This document shows positions 49,569-58,372 of a stretch of 64,000 nucleotides of DNA, piece by piece. Made by a program: the position numbers and the translations under genes. Source of the stretch: Bradyrhizobium manausense (GTDB taxonomy: Bacteria > Pseudomonadota > Alphaproteobacteria > Rhizobiales > Xanthobacteraceae). Each line of letters begins with the position of its first letter. The stretch's first letter is position 1. The DNA lies in assembly GCF_018129685.1 (NCBI RefSeq), contig NZ_JAFCLG010000020.1:33667-97666 (forward strand), given 5' to 3'. The notes beneath the pieces were generated by a model, which did not search any database, had not been told where the DNA came from, and worked only from the letters and a program-made list of their open reading frames with translations.

Positions 49569-50180
49569 TCACCACATCGTGGCCGCAGCGCGCTCAGGCC
49601 AGATGCGATCATACTCCGCGCCGCCGACCTTGTTCTGGCTCATCTCGGCGAGGATCTGGCCGGGCGTCGGCAACGTCTTCGGGTCGATGCGCTTGTCGGG
49701 ATTCCACAGGTCGGAGCGGACGATCGCACGGGCGCATTGAAAATAGATCTCGTCGACGTTCATCACCATGACGCTGCGCGGCGCCTTGCCCTCGACCTTG
49801 AACGAGACGAGCAGGTCGGGATCGACGGAGAGATGCGCGCGGCCGTTGGCGCGGACCGCATTGCCGGAACCAGGGATCAGAAACATCAGCGACACACGCG
49901 GGTCGCGGACGATGTTACGCAGGGAATCGACGCGGTTGTTGCCGCGGCGATCGGGCAACATCAGCGTCTTGGAGTCGTGAATACGGACAAAGCCGGGAAG
50001 ATCCCCGCGGGGCGAGCAGTCGATGCCCTCGGGCCCGATGGTGGCAAGCGCAGCGAACGGTGCCTTCTCGATGAAGATGCGGTAGAGCGGAGTGACATGG
50101 TCGGCGACTTTCACGGTCGAGGCGTCGTTGATGGCGCCGTAGATGGCTTCGAGCTGTTCGACCGTCCTGATCACCGTCAT
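49569..50180 (-). CDS. FMN-binding pyridoxamine 5'-phosphate oxidase-like protein (MSMEG_1061 type)
   Basis: 203 residues. Split-barrel flavoprotein: APFAALATIGPEGIDCSPRG, LMLPDRRGNNRVDSLRNIVR, VSLMFLIPGSGNAVRANGRA and the C-terminal MNVDEIYFQCARAIVRSDLW. This subgroup binds FMN or a deazaflavin and is not a true PNPOx. It starts 21 bp after phnN on the same strand, so it is the last gene of the phnG-N transcript. No role in C-P bond cleavage is known, so it is either a rider or a helper. Confidence 0.85.
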   Translation of the reverse strand: MTVIRTVEQLEAIYGAINDASTVKVADHVTPLYRIFIEKAPFAALATIGPEGIDCSPRGDLPGFVRIHDSKTLMLPDRRGNNRVDSLRNIVRDPRVSLMFLIPGSGNAVRANGRAHLSVDPDLLVSFKVEGKAPRSVMVMNVDEIYFQCARAIVRSDLWNPDKRIDPKTLPTPGQILAEMSQNKVGGAEYDRIWPERAAATMW

Positions 50181-50201
50181 TCCACGCTCCTGCTCTGCCG
50201 G

Positions 50202-50798
50202 TTACTCGCGCCAGCCTTCATTGCGGATTACACGCACGAGCTGGCGGCCGTGATAATCCGCGCTGCCGGCGTTGAGGATGGTGACATCGGCATTGGCCGA
50301 TGCGTCATCGACATGACGCGCGAGCCGGTCGGCGATATTGCCATCGCTGTTGCGCGCACGCGCGGCAAGACGCTGAGCCAGCACGTCCGGCGGCGCCGTG
50401 ATCGCGACCGCGACGACGTTTGCATAGGCCCGACGCAAGGCGCTGATCACCGTGCGCGAGACGTTGACGACCACGGTGCGCCCGGCGCGGATGTCGTCGT
50501 TGATCTCCAGCGGAAGCGCATAGGAATGGCCATGCGCGTCCCAATGCACGGCGAAATCGCCGTGATCGCGCCCGCGGGCGAATTCGTCCGGACTGACCGC
50601 AATATTGTCCTCGTCGGCCGAGGACGCGCGCGTCACGACACGGCGCGGGAAGACGACGTCGTTATCGTCGGCACACGCTGCCCGCGCCAGCCGCAGCAGC
50701 GTGTCCTTGCCGGCACCGCTCGGACCCACCACGAGCACGAGCCGGCCCGGGCCAATCGCGCCCGCCTGCCCTGCCTCCGCCGCGACCGTCTCGCTCAT
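50202..50798 (-). CDS. phnN: Ribose 1,5-bisphosphate phosphokinase PhnN
   Basis: 198 residues with a P-loop, LVLVVGPSGAGKDTLLRLAR, and the guanylate-kinase-like core VVTRASSADEDNIAVSPDEF, HWDAHGHSYALP. It phosphorylates ribose 1,5-bisphosphate to PRPP, returning the sugar of the C-P lyase pathway to nucleotide metabolism. The start overlaps the phnM stop (4 bp). Confidence 0.94.
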   Translation of the reverse strand: MSETVAAEAGQAGAIGPGRLVLVVGPSGAGKDTLLRLARAACADDNDVVFPRRVVTRASSADEDNIAVSPDEFARGRDHGDFAVHWDAHGHSYALPLEINDDIRAGRTVVVNVSRTVISALRRAYANVVAVAITAPPDVLAQRLAARARNSDGNIADRLARHVDDASANADVTILNAGSADYHGRQLVRVIRNEGWRE

Positions 50799-51952
50799 GC
50801 GACGCGGCTTCCTTCGCGCCAGACGCTGCGGACAACGGGAACGCTGGCGGCCACATGCACGCGAATGAGGTCCGCACGCTTGCCGACCGCGATCTCGCCA
50901 CGATCGGTGAGGCCGACCGCGTCCGCAGGCGCCTTCGTCACGGTGCGAACCGCCGCCGGCAGGCTGATCGACGACGCATGCTCTGGCAGTTGCAGCGCGC
51001 CCATCAGGAGGCTCGAGGGGATGTAGTCCGAAGACAGGATGTCGAGCAGTCCTTCGCGGGCGAGGTCGACCGCGGCGATGTTGCCGGAGTGGGAGCCGCC
51101 GCGCACGACATTCGGCGCGCCCATCAGGATGTCGATGCCGGCCTGATGCAGGCCGCGCGCAGCCTCGATCGTGGTCGGGAATTCCGCCACCGCAACGCCG
51201 TCACGCACGGCGTCGGCGACGTTCTCCTCGGTCGTGTCGTCGTGACTTGCCAGCGGAATCTTGTACTGATGCGCCAGCGCAACGATCTCGCGCATGTTGG
51301 TCGCGGCATAGGCCTTCTGGTACTCGAAGCGCTTTGCGAAGAGCTCATCGAGCTCGGCATCGGTCTTGCCGCCGCCCTTGCCGCGGTAATAGTCGCGCAG
51401 CTTGACCTCGTCACGGAACTGGCGCTGGCCAGGGGTATGGTCCATCAGCGACATCAGCTTGACGTCGGGACGGTCGATCAGCTCCCTGGCCTCCTCGACC
51501 ACGCTTGGCATCGGGATTTCGCAGCGCAGATGCAGGAAGTGGTCGGCACGCAACAGGTTCGAATCACGCGCGGTGGTGATCGCGGCGGCAAGCACGCCGG
51601 CGCGGCCATCGACCTCCTCGGCACCGTCCTCGCGCCAGACCCGGAGCGAGTCGAACACGGTGGTGATGCCTGAGGTCGCAAGCTGGCCGTCATAGGAGAT
51701 CACTGCGGCGACTGGATTCCAGAACACCTTTGGGCGCGGCACGTAATGCGCTTCGAGATGGTCGGTGTGGAGCTCTATCAGGCCGGGCATGATCAGATCG
51801 CCACCGGCATCTTCGCTACCTGTAGGTGCCTTGCCCTCACCGATCTCGGCAATGCGTCCATCGGCAAGAGCAAGCCAGCCCTGCTCGATCACCCGGTCAG
51901 CCAGCACGATCCTGGCGTTGGCGATCACGATGTCCTTCGGCTTGGCGTTCAT
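50795..51952 (-). CDS. phnM: PhnM, alpha-D-ribose 1-methylphosphonate 5-triphosphate diphosphatase
   Basis: 385 residues. Amidohydrolase-fold enzyme that removes pyrophosphate from the triphosphate intermediate. Seen: MPGLIELHTDHLEAHYVPRP (metal-binding HTDH), SLMDHTPGQRQFRD, ASHDDTTEENVADA, MGAPNVVRGGSHSGN and LSSDYIPSSLL, matching canonical PhnM. Coupled to phnN, 12 bp after phnL. A second, more divergent PhnM lies at 61950. Confidence 0.95.
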   Translation of the reverse strand: MNAKPKDIVIANARIVLADRVIEQGWLALADGRIAEIGEGKAPTGSEDAGGDLIMPGLIELHTDHLEAHYVPRPKVFWNPVAAVISYDGQLATSGITTVFDSLRVWREDGAEEVDGRAGVLAAAITTARDSNLLRADHFLHLRCEIPMPSVVEEARELIDRPDVKLMSLMDHTPGQRQFRDEVKLRDYYRGKGGGKTDAELDELFAKRFEYQKAYAATNMREIVALAHQYKIPLASHDDTTEENVADAVRDGVAVAEFPTTIEAARGLHQAGIDILMGAPNVVRGGSHSGNIAAVDLAREGLLDILSSDYIPSSLLMGALQLPEHASSISLPAAVRTVTKAPADAVGLTDRGEIAVGKRADLIRVHVAASVPVVRSVWREGSRVA

Positions 51953-51964
51953 GTTCCTTGTCCT

Positions 51965-52675
51965 TCAGGCCGCGGCGGCAAAGCTGGTGACGTCGACGAT
52001 GCGGTCGGCGATCAGATGGCGGATTTCGTCGTCATGGACAATCGCCACCATGGCGACGCCCTGACGCTTCTTCTCGGCAATCAGCTCGACCACGACGGCG
52101 CGGTTGGCCGCATCGAGCGAGGCGGTCGGCTCGTCCAGCAGCAGGATTGGTAGTTCCGAGATGAAGCCGCGCGCAATATTGACGCGCTGCTGCTCGCCGC
52201 CGGAAAAGGTCGCAGGCGGAAGCTGCCACAGCCGTTCGGGGATATTGAGCCGACGCAACAGCTCGCCGGCACGCGCCTGCGCATCGGCGCGGCCGAGACC
52301 GTTGACGATCAGCGGCTCGGCGACGACGTCGATGGTTGCAACACGCGGCACCGCGCGGAGGAACTGGCTGACATAGCCGATCGTCGCGCGGCGAACGTTT
52401 AGGACCTGCCGCGGCTCGGCGGTGGCAAGATCGATCACCTGGCCCCGATGGCGGATCCCGATACGGCCGGAATCGCAGCGGTAATTGCCAAAGATCATCT
52501 TCAGGATCGACGATTTTCCGGCGCCCGACGGTCCCGACAGCACGACGCATTCGCCCGGATCGACGTGAAAGGTCACGCCGCGCACGACGGGCAATTCGAT
52601 GCCGCCCTGCAGATGCATCGTAAAGGTCTTGTTGGCGTCGGCGACTTCGATCATGGCGGTCATCGGCAGGCTCAT
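51965..52675 (-). CDS. phnL: PhnL, ABC-type ATPase of the C-P lyase complex
   Basis: 236 residues. Walker A GPSGAGKSS near residue 43, Q-loop around YVSQFLRAVPRVA, signature FSGGEQQRVNIARGF, Walker B ILLLDEPTAS. Soluble ABC ATPase that acts with PhnGHI in attaching methylphosphonate to the nucleotide ribose. Its start overlaps the phnK stop by 4 bp. Confidence 0.95.
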   Translation of the reverse strand: MSLPMTAMIEVADANKTFTMHLQGGIELPVVRGVTFHVDPGECVVLSGPSGAGKSSILKMIFGNYRCDSGRIGIRHRGQVIDLATAEPRQVLNVRRATIGYVSQFLRAVPRVATIDVVAEPLIVNGLGRADAQARAGELLRRLNIPERLWQLPPATFSGGEQQRVNIARGFISELPILLLDEPTASLDAANRAVVVELIAEKKRQGVAMVAIVHDDEIRHLIADRIVDVTSFAAAA

Positions 52676-53463
52676 GGCGGCAGAATCGAGGAGACGAGGA
52701 GCTGGGTATAAGGCTCGCGAGGATCGTCGAGCACCTGGTCGGTGAGACCAGTCTCGATGACGCGGCCGCCCTTCATCACCATCACGCGATGGGAAAGCAG
52801 GCGCGCGACCGCGAGATCGTGGGTGACGATGACGACGGCGAGATGCAGTTCGGCGACGAGATTGCGCAGCAGATCGAGCAAGCGAGCCTGCACGGAGACA
52901 TCAAGCCCGCCGGTCGGCTCGTCCATGAACACGAGCCGCGGCTCGGTGACGAGGTTGCGTGCGATCTGGAGCCGCTGGCGCATGCCGCCCGAATAGGTGC
53001 GCGGGGCATCGTCGATCCGCGCGACGTCGATCTCGACGCGGGCAAGCCAGTCAGAAGCGCTCTCACGAATGCGGCCGTAATGGTTCCAGCCGACGGCCAT
53101 CAACCGCTCGCCGACATTGGCGCCGGCCGAGACCGCCATACGCAGACCCTGCGCCGGGTCCTGATGCACGAAACCCCAATCGGTGCGGAACAAGAGGCGC
53201 CGTTCGGCCTCGCCCAGCGAGGCGAGATCGCGGGTAACGCTGTCGCGCATCCGGTAGGACACCTGTCCGCCGCTGGCGGCGAGCTGACCCGAAAGCATTT
53301 GCAACAGCGTCGATTTGCCCGAACCGGATTCACCGACGATCGCCAGCACTTCGCCGGGATAAAGCGCGAACGAGACGTCCCGGCAGGCGACGATACGGCC
53401 ATAGGATTTGCTGAGCGCGTTGGCAATCAACAGCGGCTGATCGGTTTCCAGAAGATCAGCCAT
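52672..53463 (-). CDS. phnK: PhnK, ABC-type ATPase of the C-P lyase complex
   Basis: 263 residues from MADLLETDQPLLIANALSKS. The longer frame to 53502 is inside phnJ. Walker A GESGSGKSTLLQ, signature YSGGMRQRLQIARNL, Walker B RLVFMDEPTGGLD. It binds the PhnGHIJ core and its ATPase cycle is needed for C-P lyase. It overlaps the phnJ end by 8 bp. Despite the oligopeptide-transporter-like sequence it is not a transporter subunit. Confidence 0.94.
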   Translation of the reverse strand: MADLLETDQPLLIANALSKSYGRIVACRDVSFALYPGEVLAIVGESGSGKSTLLQMLSGQLAASGGQVSYRMRDSVTRDLASLGEAERRLLFRTDWGFVHQDPAQGLRMAVSAGANVGERLMAVGWNHYGRIRESASDWLARVEIDVARIDDAPRTYSGGMRQRLQIARNLVTEPRLVFMDEPTGGLDVSVQARLLDLLRNLVAELHLAVVIVTHDLAVARLLSHRVMVMKGGRVIETGLTDQVLDDPREPYTQLLVSSILPP

Positions 53464-54352
53464 TTGCTTCTCCCTGCGCCTTGTCCTTGTATGGCGCAGC
53501 ACTCATGGCACCGTGATGGCCGGCGGCCTGACGTCCCTCGCAATAGTCGGTATCCGAGCAGACGAACATGCGGCTGCCCTTGTCGTCGGTGACGATCTCA
53601 TCGAGGTAGGAATTTTCGGCGCCGCACAGCGCGCAGGGCGCGTTGAAACGATACGGCTCGAACGGGTGGTCCTCGAAATCGAGCGACACCACCTGCGTAT
53701 AGGGCGGGATCGCATAGATGCGCTTCTCGCGGCCCGCGCCGAACAATTGCAAGGCCGGACAGTTATCCATCTTGGGATTGTCGAATTTCGGCGTAGGCGA
53801 CGGGTCCATCACGTAGCGGGCGTTGACCTTCACCGGATAGGCGTAGGCGGTGGCGATGTGACCGAAGCGGGCGATGTCCTCGTAGAGCTTCACATGCATC
53901 AGGCCGTATTCGGCAAGCGCATGCATGCGCCGCGTCTCGGTCTCGCGCGGCTCAAGGAAACGCAGCGGTTCCGGAATCGGCACCTGATAGACCAGCACCT
54001 GGTTTGCGTGCAGCCCCGTCTCAGGGATGCGGTGACGGGTCTGGATCACGGTCGCATCAATCGTGGACGTCGTCGTGGCGACGCCGGCGGTCTTGGCGAA
54101 GAATTTGCGGATCGAGATCGCATTGGTGGTGTCGTCAGAACCCTGGTCGATCACCTTCAGCACGTCCTGCGGCCCCAGGATCGCGGCGGTCACCTGGACG
54201 CCGCCGGTGCCCCAGCCGTAAGGCATCGGCATTTCGCGGCTGGCAAACGGCACTTGATAGCCGGGAATCGCGATCGCCTTGAGGATCGCGCGGCGGATCA
54301 TCCGCTTGGTCTGTTCGTCGAGATAGGCGAAGTTGTAGGCGGGCGCGTTCAT
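53456..54352 (-). CDS. phnJ: PhnJ, radical-SAM C-P lyase
   Basis: 298 residues, full length. It cleaves the C-P bond of ribose 1-methylphosphonate 5-phosphate to release methane or an alkane and the 1,2-cyclic phosphate. The characteristic cysteines are all present: CALCGAENS (CX2C) then FVCSDTDYC (CX5C), which hold the 4Fe-4S cluster and catalytic Cys. Also seen: NFAYLDEQTKRMIRRAILKA and YGWGTGGVQVTAAILGPQD. The start overlaps phnI (4 bp). Confidence 0.97.
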   Translation of the reverse strand: MNAPAYNFAYLDEQTKRMIRRAILKAIAIPGYQVPFASREMPMPYGWGTGGVQVTAAILGPQDVLKVIDQGSDDTTNAISIRKFFAKTAGVATTTSTIDATVIQTRHRIPETGLHANQVLVYQVPIPEPLRFLEPRETETRRMHALAEYGLMHVKLYEDIARFGHIATAYAYPVKVNARYVMDPSPTPKFDNPKMDNCPALQLFGAGREKRIYAIPPYTQVVSLDFEDHPFEPYRFNAPCALCGAENSYLDEIVTDDKGSRMFVCSDTDYCEGRQAAGHHGAMSAAPYKDKAQGEANG

Positions 54353-55464
54353 TCCGCGGCCTCCTTCATGGCATCGGGCGCGTTGGCCTCGGCTGAGGCT
54401 TCGGCAAACTCCTTCCGGAGCTTGCGCAACAGGCCGAGCTCGGACTGGAAGTCGACGTAATGCGGCAGTTTCAGATGCTCGACGAAGCCGGTCGCCTGGA
54501 CGTTGTCCGAATGAGACAACACGAATTCTTCATCTTGCGCCGGGGCCAGGGCCTCTTCACCGAGCTCGCGGGCACGCAGCGCCCGGTCGACCAGCGCCAT
54601 CGACATGGTCTTGCGCTCGCTCTGGCCAAAGGCAAGGCCATAGCCGCGGGTGAAGCACGGCGCTTCCGTCGCCGATCCCTTGAACTGGTTGACCATCTGG
54701 CACTCCGTCAGCTCGATCGAGCCGAGCGGCACGGCAAAACCGACCTCTTCGGCTGCGAACTCGACCTCGACGTCGCCGAAGCGGATCTCGCCTACGAAGG
54801 GATGATTGCGGCCATAGCCGCGCTGGGTGGAATAGCCCATCGCCAGCAGAAAACCTTCATCGCCACGCGCAAGATTTTGCAGGCGCAGATCGCGATCTGC
54901 CGGGAAGTTCAGCGGCTCGCGGGTGAGGTCGCCAACGCTGGCGCCCTCTTCGGCTTGCGGCGAGGTCTCGATCAATCCATCGCGGCCGAGAATATCGGTC
55001 ACGCGCGGGGTTGCCGCTGACGACGCCTCTGATGTCGCCGGCGCCTCCGGCACGAAGCCTTCGGCGAGCGACGGATCCAGCAAGCGATGCGTGTAGTCGA
55101 AAGTCGGCCCGAGGATCTGACCGCCCGGAATATCCTTGAAGGTCGCAGACACCCGCCGCCGCACGCGCATCGCACCGGTGTCGACGGGCTCGCTGGCGCC
55201 GAAGCGCGGCAAGGTGGCGCGGAAGGCGCGAACCAGGAAGATCGCCTCGATCAGATCGCCGCGCGCCTGCTTGATCGCCAGCGCCGCGAGTTCGCGGTCA
55301 TAGAGCGAGCCTTCGCTCATGACGCGATCGACGGCGAGCCCAAGCTGTTCCGAGATCTGGTCGAGCGAGACTTCCGCGACGCCCTGGTCACCGCGCCGGG
55401 CGTTGGCAAGCAGGCGATGGGCGTTCTCGATAGCGCGTTCGCCGCCTTTGACTGCGACATACAT
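54349..55464 (-). CDS. phnI: PhnI, C-P lyase core nucleosidase
   Basis: 371 residues. Begins MYVAVKGGERAIENAHRLLA, the strict PhnI start, with ATFKDIPGGQILGPTFDYTH, MGYSTQRGYGRNHPFVGEIR and SDNVQATGFVEHLKLPHYVD. It exchanges the purine base of ATP/GTP for phosphonate as part of PhnGHIL and forms the core of the complex. It lies 3 bp after phnH and overlaps phnJ. Confidence 0.97.
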   Translation of the reverse strand: MYVAVKGGERAIENAHRLLANARRGDQGVAEVSLDQISEQLGLAVDRVMSEGSLYDRELAALAIKQARGDLIEAIFLVRAFRATLPRFGASEPVDTGAMRVRRRVSATFKDIPGGQILGPTFDYTHRLLDPSLAEGFVPEAPATSEASSAATPRVTDILGRDGLIETSPQAEEGASVGDLTREPLNFPADRDLRLQNLARGDEGFLLAMGYSTQRGYGRNHPFVGEIRFGDVEVEFAAEEVGFAVPLGSIELTECQMVNQFKGSATEAPCFTRGYGLAFGQSERKTMSMALVDRALRARELGEEALAPAQDEEFVLSHSDNVQATGFVEHLKLPHYVDFQSELGLLRKLRKEFAEASAEANAPDAMKEAAE

Positions 55465-55467
55465 GCG

Positions 55468-56076
55468 TCAGACTCCCAGGCTCGTAACGCGGGTCGTGCG
55501 CGGGATCGCGACCACGGCGTCATCGGCGACCAGCACCACGTCGATGCCGCGCGGAAACAGCGTCTCGTTGATGCGCAGGAGCTCGAACAGGTCGAAGGGC
55601 TTGACGGAGGCCTGGAGCGTTGCGACGCCGTCGATGCCGGGGCCGCGCAGTTCGAAACTCGGCCCCGAGTCCAGGCTCTCGACCTGAACGATCACGGTGG
55701 TCGAGCGATCGGGATATTCGTTGGTGCCGAGCGCGAAACGCTGGAGATCAGGCAGCAGCACGCCGTCGCTGATCAGCGCGAAGGCAGCGATCGAGGAGTC
55801 CTGGATCACCGGCGCGCCGGTGTGGAACTTGAGCCATTTCAGGACGTCCGTGCTTTCCGCCATCCGCGGATCGAGCCAGAGCGGCGTGTCGTGGTCGAAC
55901 AACGTCAGCGCGATCGCGGCCATGCCGCGCATCATCGGTCCGGCTGTTCCCGCCATCGGCACGATGCGCTGGACCGCGCCCGGCCGCGCCATCGCGTCCA
56001 TGACCGAGCGAAAGGTCGATTGCGCCGACAACACCTTGTCGACGAACCCCGGCGGCAGTTCCGCAATCGTGGTCAT
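55468..56076 (-). CDS. phnH: PhnH, C-P lyase core subunit
   Basis: 202 residues from MTTIAELPPGFVDKVLSAQS. It contains RSVMDAMARPGAVQRI, TLFDHDTPLWLDPRM and FPRGIDVVLVADDAVVAIPR, typical of PhnH, a PLP-fold protein without cofactor that belongs to the PhnGHIJ core. The phnG stop is 4 bp upstream, so the genes are coupled. Confidence 0.95.
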   Translation of the reverse strand: MTTIAELPPGFVDKVLSAQSTFRSVMDAMARPGAVQRIVPMAGTAGPMMRGMAAIALTLFDHDTPLWLDPRMAESTDVLKWLKFHTGAPVIQDSSIAAFALISDGVLLPDLQRFALGTNEYPDRSTTVIVQVESLDSGPSFELRGPGIDGVATLQASVKPFDLFELLRINETLFPRGIDVVLVADDAVVAIPRTTRVTSLGV

Positions 56077-56080
56077 GGCC

Positions 56081-56545
56081 TCACCCCTCACCGCGCACCA
56101 TGGTGTAGAAATCAACCTTCGTCGCAGCGGTCTCTTCCGCCGACTGCTTGCGCCTGATCATAAGCTGCTCGCGCAACGGCGCGATTACGTCGCGCTCGAC
56201 GGCGGCACCAAATTCAGGCGACTGCACGAGTGCGTCGCACAAGGCGATCAGCCGCGCCTTCTGCCCGTCGCGCCCAAGCGTGTAGCCGAAGCCGATTTCG
56301 CCGCTCGCAAGCCGCACCGCCGCGCGCGACACGGTGGCTTCACCGAGATTGAACGGCGCGCCGTCGCCGCCGACCCGGCCGCGCAGCATGACGAGTCCGT
56401 TCTCCGGTTCGCGCAGGTCCTGATGGCCAGGCAAGGAGATCGCGCGGAGACGGGCGGCGATCTCGCCCGCCTCCGCGTGCGCCAGCACGGCCATCGCGGC
56501 CTGGCGCTGGACTTGCTGCTGATTGTGCTGGGTCACCGAATCCAC
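56081..56545 (-). CDS. phnG: PhnG, C-P lyase core subunit
   Basis: About 154 residues. The core QRQAAMAVLAHAEAGEIAAR, MLRGRVGGDGAPFNLGEATV, GFGYTLGRDGQKARLIALCD is typical PhnG. The frame is open up to 56596, but that would begin with TTG inside the PhnF operator. GTG codons at 56545 and 56536 are more likely starts, neither with a strong ribosome site. First gene of phnGHIJKLMN, controlled by the PHO box at 56614 and the operator at 56574. Confidence 0.92.
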   Translation of the reverse strand: MDSVTQHNQQQVQRQAAMAVLAHAEAGEIAARLRAISLPGHQDLREPENGLVMLRGRVGGDGAPFNLGEATVSRAAVRLASGEIGFGYTLGRDGQKARLIALCDALVQSPEFGAAVERDVIAPLREQLMIRRKQSAEETAATKVDFYTMVRGEG

Positions 56546-56573
56546 CGGATTGTCTTCAGAACTTGCCGAATCC

Positions 56574-56599
56574 AAGTTGTCTATGATACTAGACAACTT
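56574..56599. promoter_or_regulatory. PhnF operator
   Basis: AAGTTGTCTA-TGATAC-TAGACAACTT is a perfect 10-bp inverted repeat, with the TCTA/TAGA core usual for GntR/HutC-type PhnF regulators, between divergent phnG and phnF. It touches the probable phnG -10 element (TATCAA, 56603-56598) and covers the region of its start, so binding should block phnG transcription. Confidence 0.8.
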
Positions 56600-56613
56600 G
56601 ATAAGGAAACGCC

Positions 56614-56631
56614 ATGACTGTTTCGTGACAA
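56614..56631 (-). promoter_or_regulatory. PHO box of phnG operon
   Basis: On the minus strand TTGTCAC-GAAA-CAGTCAT, two half-sites 11 bp apart, fits the PhoB consensus CTGTCAT-N4-CTGTCAT. A TATCAA -10 begins 10 bp downstream. It indicates activation under phosphate starvation. Confidence 0.75.
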
Positions 56632-56664
56632 ACGTGTGATTTTCAGGCTAGGCTCGCCGCCGAC

Positions 56665-57393
56665 ATGAGCATGCAGGACACCGCCTCTTCCGGCGTCGCG
56701 CTGTGGCGCCTCGTTGCCGACGGCATCGAGCGCGGCATCGCCGACGGCCGTTTTGCCGCAGGCGACAAGCTGCCGGGCGAGATGGAGATCGCCGAAACCT
56801 ATCGCGTCAACAGGCACACTGTGCGACGCGCGCTCGCAGCCCTTGCCGAGCGCGGCCTCGTGCGTGCCGAGCGCGGCAGCGGAACCTATGTCGAGGCGCA
56901 GAAGCTCGCTTATCCCTTGCGCTCGCGCACGCGCTTCTCCGAGATTGTCGGCGCCGAAGGCCGCGAGCCGCACGGCCGGTTGATCGAAGCATCGGAAGAC
57001 GTCGCGACCCGCGAGCTTGCGCGAGAACTCGGATTGAAGACCGGCGCACCGCTGGTCCGGATCGAGGCTATCAGGCTCGCCGATCGCACGCCAATCTGCG
57101 TCTCCACGACGTGGCTGTCGGCGGAGCTATTTCCCGGCGCAGGCGAAGTGTTCGCCGCGACGCGTTCGATGACAAAGCTGCTCGAACATTACGGCGTACG
57201 CGACTACCGTCGCGGCGCCACGAGGATCACCGCCGGCATTGTCGATGCGACCGACGCCGCACGGCTCGACCTGCCGCTGGGACGACCGATCCTGGTGGTC
57301 GACGCCACTGACCTCGATCTCGAGGGCAAGCCGCTGGTGACGAAGCATTCGCGCTTTGCGGCCGAGCGGGTGGAGTTTTTGGTGGAGCCGTAG
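56665..57393 (+). CDS. phnF: PhnF, GntR/HutC family regulator of phosphonate genes
   Basis: 242 residues. N-terminal winged helix (ALWRLVADGIERGIADGRFA, GDKLPGEMEIAETYRVNRHT, VRRALAALAERGLVRAERGS) and C-terminal UTRA ligand-binding domain (PLRSRTRFSEIVGAEGREPH, TKLLEHYGVRDYRRGATRIT, PLVTKHSRFAAERVEF). It divergently faces phnG across a perfect operator palindrome, so it very likely represses both units until a phosphonate-related ligand or phosphate limitation relieves it. Confidence 0.94.
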   Translation: MSMQDTASSGVALWRLVADGIERGIADGRFAAGDKLPGEMEIAETYRVNRHTVRRALAALAERGLVRAERGSGTYVEAQKLAYPLRSRTRFSEIVGAEGREPHGRLIEASEDVATRELARELGLKTGAPLVRIEAIRLADRTPICVSTTWLSAELFPGAGEVFAATRSMTKLLEHYGVRDYRRGATRITAGIVDATDAARLDLPLGRPILVVDATDLDLEGKPLVTKHSRFAAERVEFLVEP

Positions 57394-57425
57394 GGTGAAC
57401 CCTCGCTCTACAAATCCGGTCTCGC

Positions 57426-57513
57426 AGGGTGGGCAAAGGCGCTCTTGCGCGGTGCCCACGATCTTTCCATGATTCGAGAGAGGTGGTGGGCACGCTTTCG
57501 CTTTGCCCACCCT
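57426..57513. repeat. Inverted intergenic repeat between phnF and phnE2
   Basis: AGGGTGGGCAAAG (57426-57438) and CTTTGCCCACCCT (57501-57513) are exact inverted copies, with a further GTGCCCAC/GTGGGCAC pair inside. From memory, GTAGGGTGGGCAAAG-type repeats are frequent in Bradyrhizobium. It separates convergent phnF and phnE2. Confidence 0.7.
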
Positions 57514-57526
57514 ACGGCACCGTCGT

Positions 57527-58372
57527 TCAGGCGACAGCGCGCCTGCCAATAATCGCAAATCGCAGCTTGCCCGAGATGAAATCGATCGCGGCGACCGCGA
57601 CCAGAATCATCAGGATCAGGAACGAGACCTTCTGCCATTCAAGCACGCGGATCTGCTCGGCGAGCTGGAGGCCGATACCGCCGGCGCCGACGATTCCGAT
57701 GATGGTAGCCGAGCGCGTGTTCGATTCGATGAAATAAAGAACCTGGCCGGCAATGACCGGCAGCACCTGCGGCATCAGGCCGAAGCGGATCTCGTGCAGC
57801 GCGCTGCCGCCCGAGGCACGGATGCCCTCGACCTGCTTCTGGTCGGCGCCTTCGATCGCCTCCGAAAAGAGCTTTCCGAATGCGCCGAAATCCGACACGG
57901 CAATGGCGAGCACCCCGGCGAACGGACCGAGCCCGACCACGTTGATCCACACCAGCGCCCAGATCAGCGTATCAACGCCGCGGATCGAATCGAGGAACCG
58001 CCGCACCGGGAAGCGGACGATGCCCGGCACGATATTGCGCGCCGCAAACAAGCTGATGGGCAGCGCCATCAGGGCTGCGAGCGTGGTGCCGAGCAGCGCG
58101 ATCGACAGCGTCTCGCCCAGCGCCTTCAGATAGAGCGGCAGCGACGAGCCGGGATCGGGCGGGATCATCATCATGCTGATCCAGCCGAGCTGGCTCAGCC
58201 CCGAGACGAAGCGCGACGGCGAAAAATCGAGATCGACCAGGCCGAATACGAATATCGCGAGCGCCGCGACGAGCATCGCAGGCGTCGCCAGGCGTGCCGA
58301 TGCCGGCCGGTTGAAGACATCGGGGTAGCGCGCGCGGAGCTCCGCGGTGTTGACGTCCTGGAGCTTGCTCAA
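57527..58372 (-). CDS. phnE: Phosphonate ABC transporter permease PhnE2
   Basis: 281 residues with about six membrane helices, a binding-protein-dependent transport permease. The EAA-type loop reads EAIEGADQKQVEGIRASGGS, followed by HEIRFGLMPQVLPVIAGQVL and SATIIGIVGAGGIGLQLAEQ. It works with PhnE1, PhnC and PhnD in phosphonate import. The start overlaps the PhnE1 stop by 4 bp. Last gene of phnCDE1E2. Confidence 0.94.
   Translation of the reverse strand: MSKLQDVNTAELRARYPDVFNRPASARLATPAMLVAALAIFVFGLVDLDFSPSRFVSGLSQLGWISMMMIPPDPGSSLPLYLKALGETLSIALLGTTLAALMALPISLFAARNIVPGIVRFPVRRFLDSIRGVDTLIWALVWINVVGLGPFAGVLAIAVSDFGAFGKLFSEAIEGADQKQVEGIRASGGSALHEIRFGLMPQVLPVIAGQVLYFIESNTRSATIIGIVGAGGIGLQLAEQIRVLEWQKVSFLILMILVAVAAIDFISGKLRFAIIGRRAVA

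Noticed and set aside
48170..51026. Long plus-strand frames over ssuA, the flavoprotein and phnN
   Set aside because: Antisense to well-supported genes; no start signals or recognisable domains.
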